A stretch of DNA of 64,000 bases from positions 1 to 64,000 of the forward strand of contig JAFASN010000028.1 of assembly GCA_019244415.1 (NCBI GenBank), read 5' to 3'. The notes beneath the pieces were generated by a model. That model searched no databases and had not been told where the DNA came from. It saw only the letters and a list, made by a program, of their open reading frames with translations. Source of the stretch: Verrucomicrobiota bacterium (GTDB lineage Bacteria; Verrucomicrobiota; Verrucomicrobiia; Chthoniobacterales; UBA10450). Within the stretch, counting starts at the first letter, position 1. Every line of letters starts with the position of its first letter. Made by a program: the position numbers and the translations under genes. Below are positions 48,811-58,491 of the stretch, in pieces.

Positions 48811-49038
48811 TTACTTTGCCAATAGCGCTTTACGTCGATTCGCCGCGTTGCGGTGAATGATTCCGCGCTTGGCCGCTTTATCGATGGCGGAAATTAGCGC
48901 AGTTCTATCCGCGGGCTGCGCGTCTGCGGCGCTGGCGCGCTTGCTCAAAGTACGAAGCCGGGAAAGTACGCTGCGGTTGCGCAAGGCACGGCGCTCGGTC
49001 TGGCGGGCGCGTTTGGCGGCGGATTTAGTGTTAGCCAT
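48811..49038 (-). CDS. rpsT: 30S ribosomal protein S20
   Basis: MANTKSAAKRARQTERRALRNRSVLSRLRT...IIHRNAANRRKALLAK. Confidence 0.95.
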   Translation of the reverse strand: MANTKSAAKRARQTERRALRNRSVLSRLRTLSKRASAADAQPADRTALISAIDKAAKRGIIHRNAANRRKALLAK

Positions 49039-49144
49039 AGCGTGGGGCGTGGACGCTGCTGCGGCGCGCCCGTTTTGTCAAACGAGCAACGCTTTGCCTT
49101 CGGTCCGGCGGCGGCGATCGGAGCGCTAGTTCTAGCCTGCGTCG

Positions 49145-49873
49145 TTAGCTGTTGTTGCGTGCGAGACGCAGGGCAGAGGCGCTCTTCGGCAGCGGCTTCG
49201 CTTTCTGCGAGCCGGCGATTGCATTCGGGCGGCCTTTTTCCACCGGTTGATCCGGGGCCTGGAAGCGATAAATCACCTTCGCTTTGGCCACATTCGGCAT
49301 CTTATCGGCAATGACACGCACGACTGAGCCTAACGGCAGCTGGCTGTAGAGATCGATCACGTCCTTCGATTTCATGCGAATGCAGCCGTAGCTCGCCGGA
49401 GTACCGATGGTCCGTTCTTCCGCGGTGCCGTGGATGTAGATGCAGCGGCTGAATGCATGGGCGGTGGAAGCCTCAAGCCCGCGGAGCCAGATGATGCGAC
49501 TAACGATAGGATCCCGGCCGGGAGCATTCGGCTGGAGGATCTCGCCGGTGAAGCGCCGATTATGGAAAACAGCCCCAGGCGGTGCGTGATCGCCGATTTT
49601 CTGCGCGACAGCCATGGCCCCGATGGGCGTGGCCATGGCACCCCGATTATCGCCCAGGCCGAATTTCGAAGTGGAAACCGGGTAAGTGGCCACCTCGTAA
49701 CCATTCTGGAGAAGCATGAGCTTCTGATCGCGAATGCTAATGATGACACTCGGAATGACGACGGGCTGCGCGGTCTGTGCCTGCTGCGGAGCAGGCTGTG
49801 AACTGGCCTGCTGCCCTGCGCGTGCAGAGGCCACTGCCAGTATCGCAGTGAAACAGAGCGCTATGCGGAGCAT
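49145..49873 (-). CDS. L,D-transpeptidase (YkuD family)
   Basis: CIYIHGTAEERTIGTPASYGCIRMKSKDVIDLY (HGT...S.GCIRM). Confidence 0.9.
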   Translation of the reverse strand: MLRIALCFTAILAVASARAGQQASSQPAPQQAQTAQPVVIPSVIISIRDQKLMLLQNGYEVATYPVSTSKFGLGDNRGAMATPIGAMAVAQKIGDHAPPGAVFHNRRFTGEILQPNAPGRDPIVSRIIWLRGLEASTAHAFSRCIYIHGTAEERTIGTPASYGCIRMKSKDVIDLYSQLPLGSVVRVIADKMPNVAKAKVIYRFQAPDQPVEKGRPNAIAGSQKAKPLPKSASALRLARNNS

Positions 49874-49881
49874 GGGAAACT

Positions 49882-51375
49882 TCAGGCCGGCAAAGCTGCC
49901 GGCGCACGCGAACTGTTCCAGCTGAATTTTGGAAGCCATTGCGCGAATGAGCTGAGGGAAACGTAAAGGAAGCCGAATTGAAACATCAGCAAGAATGGGA
50001 CCGAAAGAAACTGGTGATTACGGAAAGCATAAAAAACAAAGTACGTAAAGTAAATCGCAAAAAAGAGCTCCGCCAGCGGCAGCAATGATTTCAGCGGCAT
50101 GTACCGGCAATTGCGCCACGGTTGTGCTTTGCGCTCGATCCCGTACTTCGGCGTGCGCGCAAAATCCGATTTGTGATTAAACATGGCCTCGAGCACCGCT
50201 CGCGCATTGTTCAGCGAAAGTCCCACGCCCAGGCCGAGCAGGCATGGCAGCAACATGATCTCTCGCATCCAGGTGCGCGGATTTAATTCCCGCTGAGCGC
50301 AGATGTAGAAAATGGCGACGGAAACCGAAGCAGTGAAAAAAATCGGCACATCTATTAAGAGCGTGCGCATCCAGCCCGACTGCGGGCCACCAGTCGATGG
50401 ATGCAAAAGTACGACGAGGCAGGCCAGGAGCAGGTAAGCGAAATTCGACATCAGGTGCCCCGTCGCTTCCATCTTTATAGGTAGCGGCAGTTTGCTGCGC
50501 CAGATGAGCGGCAGCAGCTTTTTGCAGGTCTGGATCGAGCCTTTCGTCCAACGATGCTGCTGCGACTTGAAGCCGTTCATATCAACCGGCAGTTCCGCTG
50601 GTGTGACGACATCGGGCAGAAAGATGAATTTCCAGCCGGCAAGTTGCGCGCGATAGCTGAGATCGAGGTCCTCAGTGAGGGTGTCATGCTGCCAGCCGCC
50701 TGCTTGCTCGATACAAGATTTGCGCCAGAGGCCGGCGGTGCCGTTGAAATTGAAGAAGCGGCCGCTGCGCGAGCGCGCCGTCTGTTCTAATAGCAAATGA
50801 CCATCGAGGAACATCGCCTGCACACGAGTGAGCAATGAATAGCCGCGGTTCAAATGTCCCCACCGTGTCTGGATCATGCCGATCTTCGGGTCAGTGAAAA
50901 AGTCGACTGTATGGCGCAAGAGATGAGCTGGCGGAACGAAATCCGCATCGAGAATGCAGACAAACTCGCCGCGCGCACTGGCCAACCCGCGCTCGAGCGC
51001 GCCAGCTTTAAACCCGGTGCGATCTACGCGATGGATAAGCTCGACGTCGAAGCCGCGCCGGCGCAATTTTTCCGAGTACCGCGCCGTGATCTCACGTGTC
51101 TCGTCGGTGGAATCATCCAGCACCTGGATTTGCAGGCGGTCCTGCGGATAATCGAGTTCACTGACGGAACGGAGCAATCGCTCAGCAACATAGACTTCGT
51201 TAAAGATGGGCAGCTGAACGGTGACTACCGGCAACTCTTCGAAGCGTCCAGCCGGCACCGGCACGCGCTTCCTGTTCTTAAGAAACAGGTAAATAATGAA
51301 ATAACGGTGAATGCCGTAAGCCGAGAGGCCAAACAGCACGCTCAAGTAACAAAATGTCCAGATGAGTGAAGCCAT
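49882..51375 (-). CDS. Family 2 glycosyltransferase (cellulose synthase-like)
   Basis: PVVTVQLPIFNEVYVAERLL; VCILDADFVPP; TLTEDLDLSYRAQLAGW; QQHRWTKGSIQ. Confidence 0.95.
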   Translation of the reverse strand: MASLIWTFCYLSVLFGLSAYGIHRYFIIYLFLKNRKRVPVPAGRFEELPVVTVQLPIFNEVYVAERLLRSVSELDYPQDRLQIQVLDDSTDETREITARYSEKLRRRGFDVELIHRVDRTGFKAGALERGLASARGEFVCILDADFVPPAHLLRHTVDFFTDPKIGMIQTRWGHLNRGYSLLTRVQAMFLDGHLLLEQTARSRSGRFFNFNGTAGLWRKSCIEQAGGWQHDTLTEDLDLSYRAQLAGWKFIFLPDVVTPAELPVDMNGFKSQQHRWTKGSIQTCKKLLPLIWRSKLPLPIKMEATGHLMSNFAYLLLACLVVLLHPSTGGPQSGWMRTLLIDVPIFFTASVSVAIFYICAQRELNPRTWMREIMLLPCLLGLGVGLSLNNARAVLEAMFNHKSDFARTPKYGIERKAQPWRNCRYMPLKSLLPLAELFFAIYFTYFVFYAFRNHQFLSVPFLLMFQFGFLYVSLSSFAQWLPKFSWNSSRAPAALPA

Positions 51376-51621
51376 GCCTCTGCATCACGGCACAACGCCG
51401 CGCTGCCGCCTGCAAGGGCGACATGATGCCGCTTCTCCCAGTGCCGTCAAATCAAAAAATGCCCCGCGCCGTCGCGCAAGCCGCTTGAAATTAGCGCCCG
51501 GAGTACATTTCACGGGCCTTGCCTCGAACGATTTTTGCTATGTAAATGGCATGCGCTCATCCGCCGGACCCCTTTGTTCTCGGCGCGGAGCGTGGCAGCT
51601 TATGTGTTAAAATAATCTGTC

Positions 51622-54186
51622 ATGGCGAACGCCTTCGTTGTCCCCCCACCTGCTACTCGCAGCGTTGCTCCGCCCGAAGAGGGTACCGGGCGCGCGCCCG
51701 CGTCGCGTGCTGCCAGCAAAGTACAGCGCCGGCGCAGTCTGGAGCGATTCGACATCGTCTTCACCGTGCTGCTCGCGGGTTGGGCGCCATCCATCCTCAT
51801 GCTTCTGGTCTCCCACACCACCCTGCAACAGACACTCGAATCGAAAATCCTGCGCGACCGGCAGACCTTCGTGCAGCTGATCGGCCATCTGGTGGACGAC
51901 GACCTGGCGCGCACGGCCAATGTCGTGGCGTACTATCAAACGCTTCCTGACATGGAACGCATCTTCAGCGCGCCAAACGCGAGTACTCTGGCGCAGCAAT
52001 GGATCGCGGAGAAGCTTTTCTCGTATCCGCGCATCGACGGGATGTTTCTGGCTGGCGCTGATGGGAAGTTGCTCGCGAGTCTGCCCGCAACTCCAGACCT
52101 GGTGGGCCAACCGTTTCACCCCGAGCAATGGAAAGACGGCGCCGATACACATACCGGCGCGTTTGTTTCCCCTGTCACGCCGCGCCCGGTCGATGGTCGA
52201 ATGGCGACCGCGATTGTCGGAGCTGTACGCACCCGTGATGGGCGCACCGTCGGTTACATCGGGGCGTCAATTTTGATCGAGCGCATCGGGCGGCGTCTTT
52301 CCACGATTTCCTTTGCTGATCGCGCCGTGTGCCAGATCATCGACCAGAACGGTTTCCCTCTCTTCACTTCTGATCTGAAACCGAACATCAAACCGGCCCG
52401 TGGGCCGGAAGCGCGGCTGATTGCCGAGATGCAGCGCGAGCAAAGCGGGAATCTCACGCGTGATGGCACGGTTAACTCCTTTGATCCACTCGACACCGCC
52501 AAGTGGCTCGCCGTAGTACACCAGCCGGAAGAGGTGGCGTACGCATCGGTGCGCGACCTGATTAGCAAAATTACCGTGCCTGCCGTCTGGCTGATCATCG
52601 GTACCGCTGTGGCCGCCTTGCTCGCCGGCCGGTTTTATCGCCGGCAATCCGAGGCTGCATTGCGCATCGAGCGCGAGGTCACGTTCAATGAAAAAATTCT
52701 GGCAAACATGCCCATTGGGATCGCCCTAGTGGACCCCGAGTCGCGCCGATTTTTGCACGTGAATGAGGCCTTCGAGCAAATCGCCACCCAGCTGGGGCAA
52801 CTTCCGCCCGGCGTGGACATCGGCGTCGCCACCTACGAGCAGATCAAAATCGCGCCACCGGAGGTGATCGAGAACGTACTCGCCACCGGGGCGCCGTTCC
52901 AGATGACTGAGCAGCCGTTTACCGACGGGAGCGGAGCAACCCGTTTCCTCAATGTGAATCTTCTGCGCCTGCTCGATTCGAAGCAGCACATCCAGGGCGT
53001 ACTTTATCTCGTCGAAGAAAAGACGCGCGATATGACGTTGCGCAACGAGCTGCTGAGCGCGAACGCCGCCAAAGATCAATTTCTCGCGCTCCTCTCCCAC
53101 GAGCTGCGCAATCCGCTGTCCCCTGTCATCGCCATGGTGGCCGAGCTCGACACGCACGTTGATTCGCACGAAATGCGGCAAGCGCTCGATGTCATCCGGC
53201 GCAACGTGGAGCTCGAGGCGCGGCTGATCGACGACCTGCTCGATATCACCCGCATCTCGAAGGGAAAACTTAAGCTCAGCCTCGAACCAGTCAGCGTTCA
53301 CAACGTCCTGCAACGCGCACTCGAGATTTGCCGCGACGACATCGCCCATAAAGCCTTGCGCGTGGATCTCCAGCTCGATGCGCGCGAGCATTTTGTCCAT
53401 GGCGACCCGGCGCGTTTGCAGCAGGTGTTTTGGAACCTGGTGAAAAACAGTGTGAAGTTCACCCCTGAAGGTGGGCGCATTACGCTCGCCACACTCAATC
53501 CGCAGCCGGGCCAGATCGAGATTCGCACCATGGACACCGGCATAGGCATTGAGCCGGAAAAGGTCAGCAAAATCTTCAACGCCTTCGAGCAGGGGCAAAG
53601 CTCGATTACCCGCAGGTTCGGCGGACTCGGTCTCGGTCTCGCCATTTCCAAAGCGATGGTACTCGCACATGGTGGCACGATCTCCGCCTTCAGCGCCGGA
53701 AAAGATCGTGGGGCCACGTTCACCATTCGTCTTGCCACAATCGCCGCGCCGGTGCGCCTGGATGAACTGGAACTGCAACCCGACGGACGCCGTCACGATA
53801 AAGCGCCGGCGCGCCACGCCCGGTCACCACGGTTACTCGTCGTCGATGATCACCCGGACACCTGCACGGGCATGAAAATGATCCTGGAGCGGCGCGGCTA
53901 CGAAATCACTGTGGCGCATACCGCTGACCAAGCGTCCGAAAAAGCTCGAGCGCAGAATTTCGATCTGCTCATCAGTGACATCGGTCTGCCGGATCGCAGC
54001 GGGTACGATCTGATGCAGGAATTACAGGGGCGCGGGTTGCGTGGAATTGCCTTGAGCGGGTTCGGCATGGAAAGCGATATCAACCGGGCGCGCGCCTCGG
54101 GATTTTCGGAACACCTGACGAAGCCGATAAATTTCGAGCGGCTCGAGCAGGTGATCCAGCAACTGCTTGGGGCAGATTCGCGCTAA
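51622..54186 (+). CDS. Hybrid sensor histidine kinase/response regulator
   Basis: HisKA FLALLSHELRNPLSPV, HATPase NLVKNSVKFTPEGG / GLGLGLAISK, REC LLVVDDHPDTCTGMK. Confidence 0.95.
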   Translation: MANAFVVPPPATRSVAPPEEGTGRAPASRAASKVQRRRSLERFDIVFTVLLAGWAPSILMLLVSHTTLQQTLESKILRDRQTFVQLIGHLVDDDLARTANVVAYYQTLPDMERIFSAPNASTLAQQWIAEKLFSYPRIDGMFLAGADGKLLASLPATPDLVGQPFHPEQWKDGADTHTGAFVSPVTPRPVDGRMATAIVGAVRTRDGRTVGYIGASILIERIGRRLSTISFADRAVCQIIDQNGFPLFTSDLKPNIKPARGPEARLIAEMQREQSGNLTRDGTVNSFDPLDTAKWLAVVHQPEEVAYASVRDLISKITVPAVWLIIGTAVAALLAGRFYRRQSEAALRIEREVTFNEKILANMPIGIALVDPESRRFLHVNEAFEQIATQLGQLPPGVDIGVATYEQIKIAPPEVIENVLATGAPFQMTEQPFTDGSGATRFLNVNLLRLLDSKQHIQGVLYLVEEKTRDMTLRNELLSANAAKDQFLALLSHELRNPLSPVIAMVAELDTHVDSHEMRQALDVIRRNVELEARLIDDLLDITRISKGKLKLSLEPVSVHNVLQRALEICRDDIAHKALRVDLQLDAREHFVHGDPARLQQVFWNLVKNSVKFTPEGGRITLATLNPQPGQIEIRTMDTGIGIEPEKVSKIFNAFEQGQSSITRRFGGLGLGLAISKAMVLAHGGTISAFSAGKDRGATFTIRLATIAAPVRLDELELQPDGRRHDKAPARHARSPRLLVVDDHPDTCTGMKMILERRGYEITVAHTADQASEKARAQNFDLLISDIGLPDRSGYDLMQELQGRGLRGIALSGFGMESDINRARASGFSEHLTKPINFERLEQVIQQLLGADSR

Positions 54187-54218
54187 AACAATCGCCTGAG
54201 CCGCGCTGCATTCGCGCC

Positions 54219-54241
54219 CTGAGTACAGCCGCCGTACTCAG
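54219..54241. repeat. Inverted repeat CTGAGTAC-AGCCGCC-GTACTCAG between convergent genes
   Basis: Perfect 8-bp arms read directly. Confidence 0.85.
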
Positions 54242-54284
54242 TGTACGGCTAAGCGCACGGCGGGGCGAAAGTACAGCCCTCGCC

Positions 54285-54665
54285 TCACACTGCTTCGTCG
54301 TCGTCGTCGCTGTTTTCGCTCCTCGTCACCGTCGCTGCCGCCGTTTTTCGTTCAGAGGCGTCCTTTAGCTCGCGCGTCAATTTCTCCACACGCTGCCGCA
54401 TGATTTTTCCGGGTTTAAATTTCACCGTTGCACGCGACGGAATCTCGAAGCTGCTCCCCGGCTCGTTAGGGTTGCGGCCCACTCGGGGTTTCGTCAGGCG
54501 CGGCTGGAAAACGCCAAAGTTGCGCAGCTCTACGGCGACGTTGTTGGCGAGGCTGTCAGTGATGTGATCGAGGGTGCGCTGGACGACGTCAAAGACCTGG
54601 TGCTGCACCATCCCGGTCTGGTTGCTGATGGCGACGACGATGTCGCGTTTGGTTAACTTCGCCAT
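54285..54665 (-). CDS. HU/IHF-family DNA-binding protein with extended acidic C-tail
   Basis: MAKLTKRDIVVAISNQTGM; ELRNFGVFQPRLTKPRVGRNPNEPGSSFEIPSRATVKFKPGK. Confidence 0.9.
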   Translation of the reverse strand: MAKLTKRDIVVAISNQTGMVQHQVFDVVQRTLDHITDSLANNVAVELRNFGVFQPRLTKPRVGRNPNEPGSSFEIPSRATVKFKPGKIMRQRVEKLTRELKDASERKTAAATVTRSENSDDDDEAV

Positions 54666-54784
54666 ACCAAGAACGGAATCGCAACGGCCGCGCGCTTTGC
54701 GTGGGCGAACCGAGAGTACAGGCACGCTTTTTCGGCCGTTTTTTAAGAGCCGGGCGGGCGATCTAGCTGTTTGGCGCCACCGAC

Positions 54785-55216
54785 TTACGCACTAAGCGGC
54801 CGGCGCAAGATTACAGAAAGGCAATAAGTAAAAATGTTCTGCTCCGCCAGCGCTCTCCGGCGCGATTTCATCTGGCCCTGCGCCACACCGAGTTTGGTGA
54901 AAATGGCGTTCCACTCCATCTCGAGCCGTCGCCCATCCTCAGGCGAAAGTTCCCGCACCACTCGCATGGATGAGCCGCGGTTTAGCACATTCATCGCGCG
55001 CGACGAAAGCTCGTGCACCAGGCTCAGCTCTTCCAACGCGTGCTGCGTTTCCTGGAGCAAGTTTCCTCGTACTACGGTAAACTCACGCTCCTGCTCGACC
55101 GAAATGATCGGCTTGGCTTTGTCCAGCGCGTAGCTCATCAGCTCGTGCAGCTTCCGCCAATTATCGAGCTGCAATCGTAGCAGCCGCAGGTTGGAATCGA
55201 CCAGCTTGTCTCTCAT
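54785..55216 (-). CDS. Hypothetical protein
   Basis: ORF 143 aa overlapping upstream DUF4388 gene by ATGA-type overlap. Confidence 0.5.
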   Translation of the reverse strand: MRDKLVDSNLRLLRLQLDNWRKLHELMSYALDKAKPIISVEQEREFTVVRGNLLQETQHALEELSLVHELSSRAMNVLNRGSSMRVVRELSPEDGRRLEMEWNAIFTKLGVAQGQMKSRRRALAEQNIFTYCLSVILRRPLSA

Positions 55217-55956
55217 CGCTGCGGTCTCACCGTCGCCACCTCGACCGTTTCGTCCAGCTTCTGCAAATTATCGATTAGCAGGTGCGCCCACGGTCGATCC
55301 ACGGTCTGCGCCTGGCTGATGATTCCTTCCTCGAAGTAAAAACGGCCCTGCCGCCAGCGGAAAATCTCCGCCACCGCCGCCTCGCCTTCTAGTGTTCCGT
55401 AGCACGCATGCCTGATTGCCCCGTGATGAAGGTAAATCTCGCTACCCCCGCGCCCCGACTTAAAGGCGAACCGGCCGGTGCGCTGTCCCAGACAAGCCAT
55501 CTGTAAAATCTCCGCCGCCGAGAACTGGTTCAGGTTTCCGATGAGCGAATGGCATGGATCGATCCCTTCGGCCGCTGCCGCCGCGGCGTGACCCTCCGTA
55601 CTTTTGAAGAAGCGAGTAATTTCCTTCCGCAAGCGACGCGTTCCTGCTGCCCCATTCACCAGCGCGACCTGCTGCTGCGAAGCTTCCCGCGACATCTGTG
55701 CTGAGGGTGGCTCCCACGGAGCGCAAAGAATTTGCAGCGAAGGAAAATGCTGCCGCGCGAGAGTCGCTGTTTCCATCGAGGGCACCCCTTCGCTTTCCAC
55801 GATGAAGGCGTCAAAGTGCTCCTCCATCAGGATGGCAACCGCTTCATGAACAGACCGGGTAACACGCGTTTCGATCGCGGCAAACGCATCGAGCACGCCG
55901 AGCAGGCGATCCTCAAACACCGGATCGTCATTGAGTACAAGAACGCGAGTTTGCAC
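55213..55956 (-). CDS. DUF4388 (PATAN-like) domain protein
   Basis: GNLNQFSAAEILQMACLGQRTGRFAFKSGRGGSEIYLHHGAIRHA. Confidence 0.75.
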   Translation of the reverse strand: MQTRVLVLNDDPVFEDRLLGVLDAFAAIETRVTRSVHEAVAILMEEHFDAFIVESEGVPSMETATLARQHFPSLQILCAPWEPPSAQMSREASQQQVALVNGAAGTRRLRKEITRFFKSTEGHAAAAAAEGIDPCHSLIGNLNQFSAAEILQMACLGQRTGRFAFKSGRGGSEIYLHHGAIRHACYGTLEGEAAVAEIFRWRQGRFYFEEGIISQAQTVDRPWAHLLIDNLQKLDETVEVATVRPQR

Positions 55957-56127
55957 GGGCGGAATGACGGTTATAAGAGCAGGAATCCTGCCCCGGAGCG
56001 CCGAACTTCACTGTAGCCGGAGAATGTCCCCGCTTCCGCGAATCCCGCAGCCGTACACTTTGCGCTTCCTGTAGGCTCAACCATCCCTTGTTCGCGAGGT
56101 TACCAGCTCTACCGGCGTGACGCCTGG

Positions 56128-57072
56128 CTACCGCCACTCCTTGCGCGGCGCTGGCGGCGCGAAATGCTCCGGCGCGATTTCATGCGCCGTCCGGAAATGT
56201 ACTTTGGCAATTTCCTCGAGCATCTCCGGACCATGCTTCTCCACGATCTCGCGCGCTGCCTCTTTGATCGGCGCCGATACGCCGCGCCCGAGCTTTACCC
56301 CGAGCTGCCTGCTCTTGCGCTCCAGCCAGTCGATGAACGCTTCGCGCGCCATGATTGACGCCGCCGCCACCGCAACGTCCGACTCCGCTTTCGTGCGCTG
56401 CTCGATCCTGATCGCTCGCCCATGCCGCAGCAGCGCGTTCTCAATCACGCGGGCATCAGCAAATTGGTCCGACAGCGACCGCGGGCAATCCGGCACGCGC
56501 TCGAGCAGATTTTCAATCACCCGCGCGTGTCCCCACCCGAGAAGCTTGTTCAGGTTCCCGAATTTCGCATAGAGCTGGTTGTAACGCGCCGGCCCGATCG
56601 TCACCACATCGATGCGGCCGGCAGCGCGTTGCCGGATCTCCTTCGCCAGCTCGCGAATCCGCGCATCCGAGCTGATCCTTTTGCTGTCCTGCACTCCGGC
56701 ATCGAGGAACGCCCGCGCCGTCTCACGATTCACAAACACGCCCGCGATCACCAGCGGCCCGAAGAAATCGCCCTTCCCGCTTTCGTCCACACCGAAGTGC
56801 GGCTCGAACATTTCCGGCGAATGCACTTCCTCGTATCCCAGCCGCGCTTCCCCGAGGACATTTGGCTCCAGCTCGAACTTCACGAAATCTTCCACCCCGC
56901 GTCCCTGCACCAGCACCTTCGGTCCCTTCTCATAAACGGCCACACTCAGCTTCTCTTTTTGCGCGAAAAAAATCGTGTACGGCCTCTCTGAAAAGTCGAA
57001 ACCGCGCTCCTGCAAAAGCCTTTGCAAAGTTTGCGCCTGAGCGGGCGACAACCGGGCGGTGAAACTATTCAC
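56128..57072 (-). CDS. rnhC: Ribonuclease HIII
   Basis: FGVDESGKGDFFGPLVIAGVFV; SVDSKRI-like VQDSKRISSD; N-terminal TBP-like domain. Confidence 0.9.
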   Translation of the reverse strand: MNSFTARLSPAQAQTLQRLLQERGFDFSERPYTIFFAQKEKLSVAVYEKGPKVLVQGRGVEDFVKFELEPNVLGEARLGYEEVHSPEMFEPHFGVDESGKGDFFGPLVIAGVFVNRETARAFLDAGVQDSKRISSDARIRELAKEIRQRAAGRIDVVTIGPARYNQLYAKFGNLNKLLGWGHARVIENLLERVPDCPRSLSDQFADARVIENALLRHGRAIRIEQRTKAESDVAVAAASIMAREAFIDWLERKSRQLGVKLGRGVSAPIKEAAREIVEKHGPEMLEEIAKVHFRTAHEIAPEHFAPPAPRKEWR

Positions 57073-57553
57073 GCTCTACCATATAGGCGCACGGCTTCTG
57101 GACACACGGCAATTTCCCTGAATTTCGATCGCGATGAATTCAGGAGGCCGGAGTTAACCCGCCATCGCGGGAGCGTAGCATGTTGAGCGAAGCCAAACAT
57201 CTCGCGAGCTGTGTTTCATTGTACTGTGGGGTAACGAGAAACAAGCGGCACCTGTAGGGCAACGATTCCTCGTTGCCGGGCCGGTGCTTTGCCGGCACGC
57301 CAATGCACCAACGCGAGTGGATGGTTCGCCTACAGGGACGGGGGCCGGCACGTGCAGGGCAACTCGCGTTCGAGCCGATACCTCACCAACCAGGAATGGT
57401 TGGCCTACAGGAAACGCGCGGCGCCTGGTTAGCCACGTGACTTCTCACAAGCATGCACAAACCGCGCGAGTACGACCCAACACGAACCACGCGTAATCGG
57501 ATCACCCAGGAAGATTCACCAACCTGCAAATCGTCTTGCGATCGTTTAGAAGC

Positions 57554-57569
57554 TTGTATAATCTTACAA
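57554..57569. promoter_or_regulatory. Putative operator TTGTA-N6-TACAA overlapping a consensus -10 TATAAT
   Basis: TTGCGA-N15-TATAAT, palindrome TTGTATAATCTTACAA just upstream of the ArsR-type gene. Confidence 0.5.
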
Positions 57570-57572
57570 AAA

Positions 57573-57863
57573 TTGAACCTTCTTTTTAAAGCGCTTCGCG
57601 ATCCTACCCGGCGCCAGATCCTTGAAAAGCTGAAGAAACGCGATCTCAGCGCCGGAGAAATCGCCGCGTACTTTGATATGACGGCCCCCAGCATCTCCCA
57701 CCACCTGGACCTGCTGAAACAGGCGCAACTCGTCTCAACACGAAAACAAGGCCAGTTCGTCATTTACTCGCTGGAAACCACTGTGCTGGATGAAAGCCTC
57801 GGCTGGATTCTTGATCTCATCGCGAAGGACAAGACAAATGCAAAGAAAACGAAACATCGCTGA
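57573..57863 (+). CDS. ArsR/SdpR-family transcriptional regulator (probable TTG start)
   Basis: LFKALRDPTRRQILEKLKKRDLSAGEIAAYFDMTAPSISHHLDLLKQAQLV. Confidence 0.85.
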   Translation: MNLLFKALRDPTRRQILEKLKKRDLSAGEIAAYFDMTAPSISHHLDLLKQAQLVSTRKQGQFVIYSLETTVLDESLGWILDLIAKDKTNAKKTKHR

Positions 57864-58491
57864 AGCCCTCCTCCTTCTCCTGCCGTTCCTTATTATTGCG
57901 CTCGCCTGGAAACGATTGCCGCCCATGATCCCGATGCACTGGAACATTCGTGGGCAAGTCGATCGTTGGGATTCCAAACCGTTCGCCTTTCTGCTGCCCG
58001 CGCTCGCCATCGCGCTAAACGCGTTTCTGCGCGCGATCCCGCTTTTTGACCCGAAACTGCGGCGCAAGGCGGACGCATTCGGGCCAATCGCGCTCTCTAG
58101 AATCCGGCTCGCTCTTACCGTCCTGTTTGTTGTTCTCTCCTTGGTTCAGCTTGCTGCGGCACTCAATTATCCGATCGGCACCGGGAGAGTTGTCATCACT
58201 TGCGCACTTCTGCTGCTCGCCGCGCTTGGCAATTTCCTCGGCAATCTTCGGCCGAATTATTTTGCCGGGATTCGTACTCCGTGGACATTGGAAAGCGGCG
58301 AGACCTGGCGAGTCACACATCGGCTTGGCGCAAAACTTATCGTTTTCGGATCGTTAGGGCTCTTAGTCGTGCAATTCATTGTTGATCCTCGTACTTTTGG
58401 CGCGCTAACGCTGCTCGCGATCATCGCTCTTGTGATCTGGAGTTTCGTTTATTCGTGGCGCCATTTCACCCGGCACGTGGAACGCAGCTGA
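57838..58491 (+). CDS. SdpI family membrane protein (DUF1648)
   Basis: LPPMIPMHWNIRGQVDRWDSK; GNFLGNLRPNYFAGIRTPWTLESGETWRVTHRLG. Confidence 0.85.
   Translation: MQRKRNIAEALLLLLPFLIIALAWKRLPPMIPMHWNIRGQVDRWDSKPFAFLLPALAIALNAFLRAIPLFDPKLRRKADAFGPIALSRIRLALTVLFVVLSLVQLAAALNYPIGTGRVVITCALLLLAALGNFLGNLRPNYFAGIRTPWTLESGETWRVTHRLGAKLIVFGSLGLLVVQFIVDPRTFGALTLLAIIALVIWSFVYSWRHFTRHVERS

Noticed and set aside
52726-53817. 363-aa antisense ORF in the hybrid histidine kinase
   Set aside because: Shadow ORF in high-GC coding DNA; no recognisable domain
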